Source: Magnetovibrio sp. (GTDB taxonomy: Bacteria > Pseudomonadota > Alphaproteobacteria > Rhodospirillales > Magnetovibrionaceae). Taken from it: DNA of 6,808 nucleotides. The stretch is from NCBI GenBank assembly GCA_016763255.1, contig JAESUA010000320.1:1-6808 (forward strand), given 5' to 3'. This document shows positions 6,471-6,808 of the stretch, one piece after another (the stretch's first letter is position 1; every line of letters starts with the position of its first letter). The translations under genes were made by a program, and so were the position numbers. The notes beneath the pieces are model-generated. The model made no database searches, was not told the origin of the DNA, and saw only the letters and a program-made list of their open reading frames with translations.

Positions 6471-6808
6471 TTGAGTTCCGAAACCGAGCTTGACATAAAC
6501 CGGATCATGGAAATGATCCCACACCGTTATCCATTTTTGATGACTGACCGGGTCAAGGACATTGTCCCCGACCATCAGGCCGTCGGCATTAAAAATGTCA
6601 CCGTGGGAGAGCCGCATTTCCAAGGCCATTTCCCCAATCACCCGATCATGCCGGGCGTGCTGATCATCGAGGCCATGGCGCAAACCTCGGCCATTTTGGT
6701 GGTCAAAACCTTAGGCGAAGAGGCCGAAGGCAAACTGGTTTATTTCATGGGCATCGACAGCGCCAAGTTTCGCAAGCCGGTAACACCGGGCGATGTGCTG
6801 GAAATTAC
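6471..6808 (+). CDS. fabZ: 3-hydroxyacyl-[acyl-carrier-protein] dehydratase FabZ, 3' end beyond the window
   Basis: FabZ removes water from 3-hydroxyacyl-ACP to give trans-2-enoyl-ACP in the cytosolic type II fatty-acid elongation cycle, and so competes with lipid A synthesis for the hydroxymyristoyl-like pool. The 112 complete codons visible start with TTG and carry the family hallmarks: [20 protein letters not shown], then [14 protein letters not shown] with the catalytic His at residue 53, then IEAMAQ with the catalytic Glu at residue 67. The spacing of 14 residues matches the hot-dog-fold active site of E. coli FabZ. The protein continues through [15 protein letters not shown], and about 35-45 residues are missing beyond the window edge. 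It lies three bases after the lpxD stop, and lpxA would be expected next by synteny. A TTG start is uncommon but is supported by the purine-rich site at 6456-6462 and by alignment to known N-termini. FabZ is preferred over FabA because of the lpxD neighbourhood and the [10 protein letters not shown] pattern. Confidence 0.96.
   Translation, partial: MSSETELDINRIMEMIPHRYPFLMTDRVKDIVPDHQAVGIKNVTVGEPHFQGHFPNHPIMPGVLIIEAMAQTSAILVVKTLGEEAEGKLVYFMGIDSAKFRKPVTPGDVLEI

Noticed and set aside
5919..6683. Long open frame of 254 codons on the minus strand opposite lpxD and fabZ
   Set aside because: It lies entirely opposite two well-supported conserved genes, shows no family resemblance, is rich in His, Asp and Arg as expected for an antisense shadow, and spans the lpxD-fabZ boundary.
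1..6808. Mobile element, CRISPR array, RNA gene or novel system
   Set aside because: The window is filled by a conserved housekeeping cluster in its usual order. No transposase, terminal repeats, spaced repeats or tRNA/rRNA-like sequence was seen.

Overview
The window reads as a chromosomal stretch from an alphaproteobacterium, probably of the Rhodospirillales type. The gene order (possible cdsA tail) - dxr - rseP - bamA - skp - lpxD - fabZ is the conserved alphaproteobacterial envelope-biogenesis cluster. Base composition looks moderate, slightly above 50% G+C by eye. Genus cannot be fixed from the sequence alone. All genes lie on the + strand with short gaps (3 to 57 bases), no convincing internal terminator and no stretch of 300 bases without a gene. 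They are probably co-transcribed from a promoter upstream of the window.

Layout: 1-40 is possibly the last codons of an upstream gene (cdsA by synteny only). 28-1254 is dxr (isoprenoid biosynthesis), interrupted by an in-frame TAA at 277-279 but otherwise intact. 1294-2454 is rseP, an intramembrane site-2 protease with one visible PDZ domain. 2512-4839 is bamA, the outer-membrane protein insertase (five POTRA domains plus barrel). 4849-5430 is skp/ompH, a periplasmic chaperone. 5442-6467 is lpxD, an acyltransferase of lipid A synthesis. 6471 to the window end is fabZ, a dehydratase of fatty-acid synthesis, cut by the window edge.

Together the genes serve the outer membrane. FabZ feeds the hydroxyacyl-ACP pool that LpxD draws on for lipid A. 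Skp carries unfolded outer-membrane proteins to BamA for insertion. RseP belongs to the envelope-stress and membrane-protein turnover machinery. Dxr makes the isoprenoid precursors needed for undecaprenyl phosphate, the lipid carrier of the cell wall.

I see no new biological system here. The observation most worth checking is the nonsense codon in dxr, a gene normally essential in bacteria using the MEP pathway. Also notable are the AT-rich, ambiguous start region of bamA, a perfect 10-base tandem duplication at the 3' end of rseP, and three consecutive genes with non-ATG starts. No mobile element, CRISPR array, tRNA or rRNA was seen.
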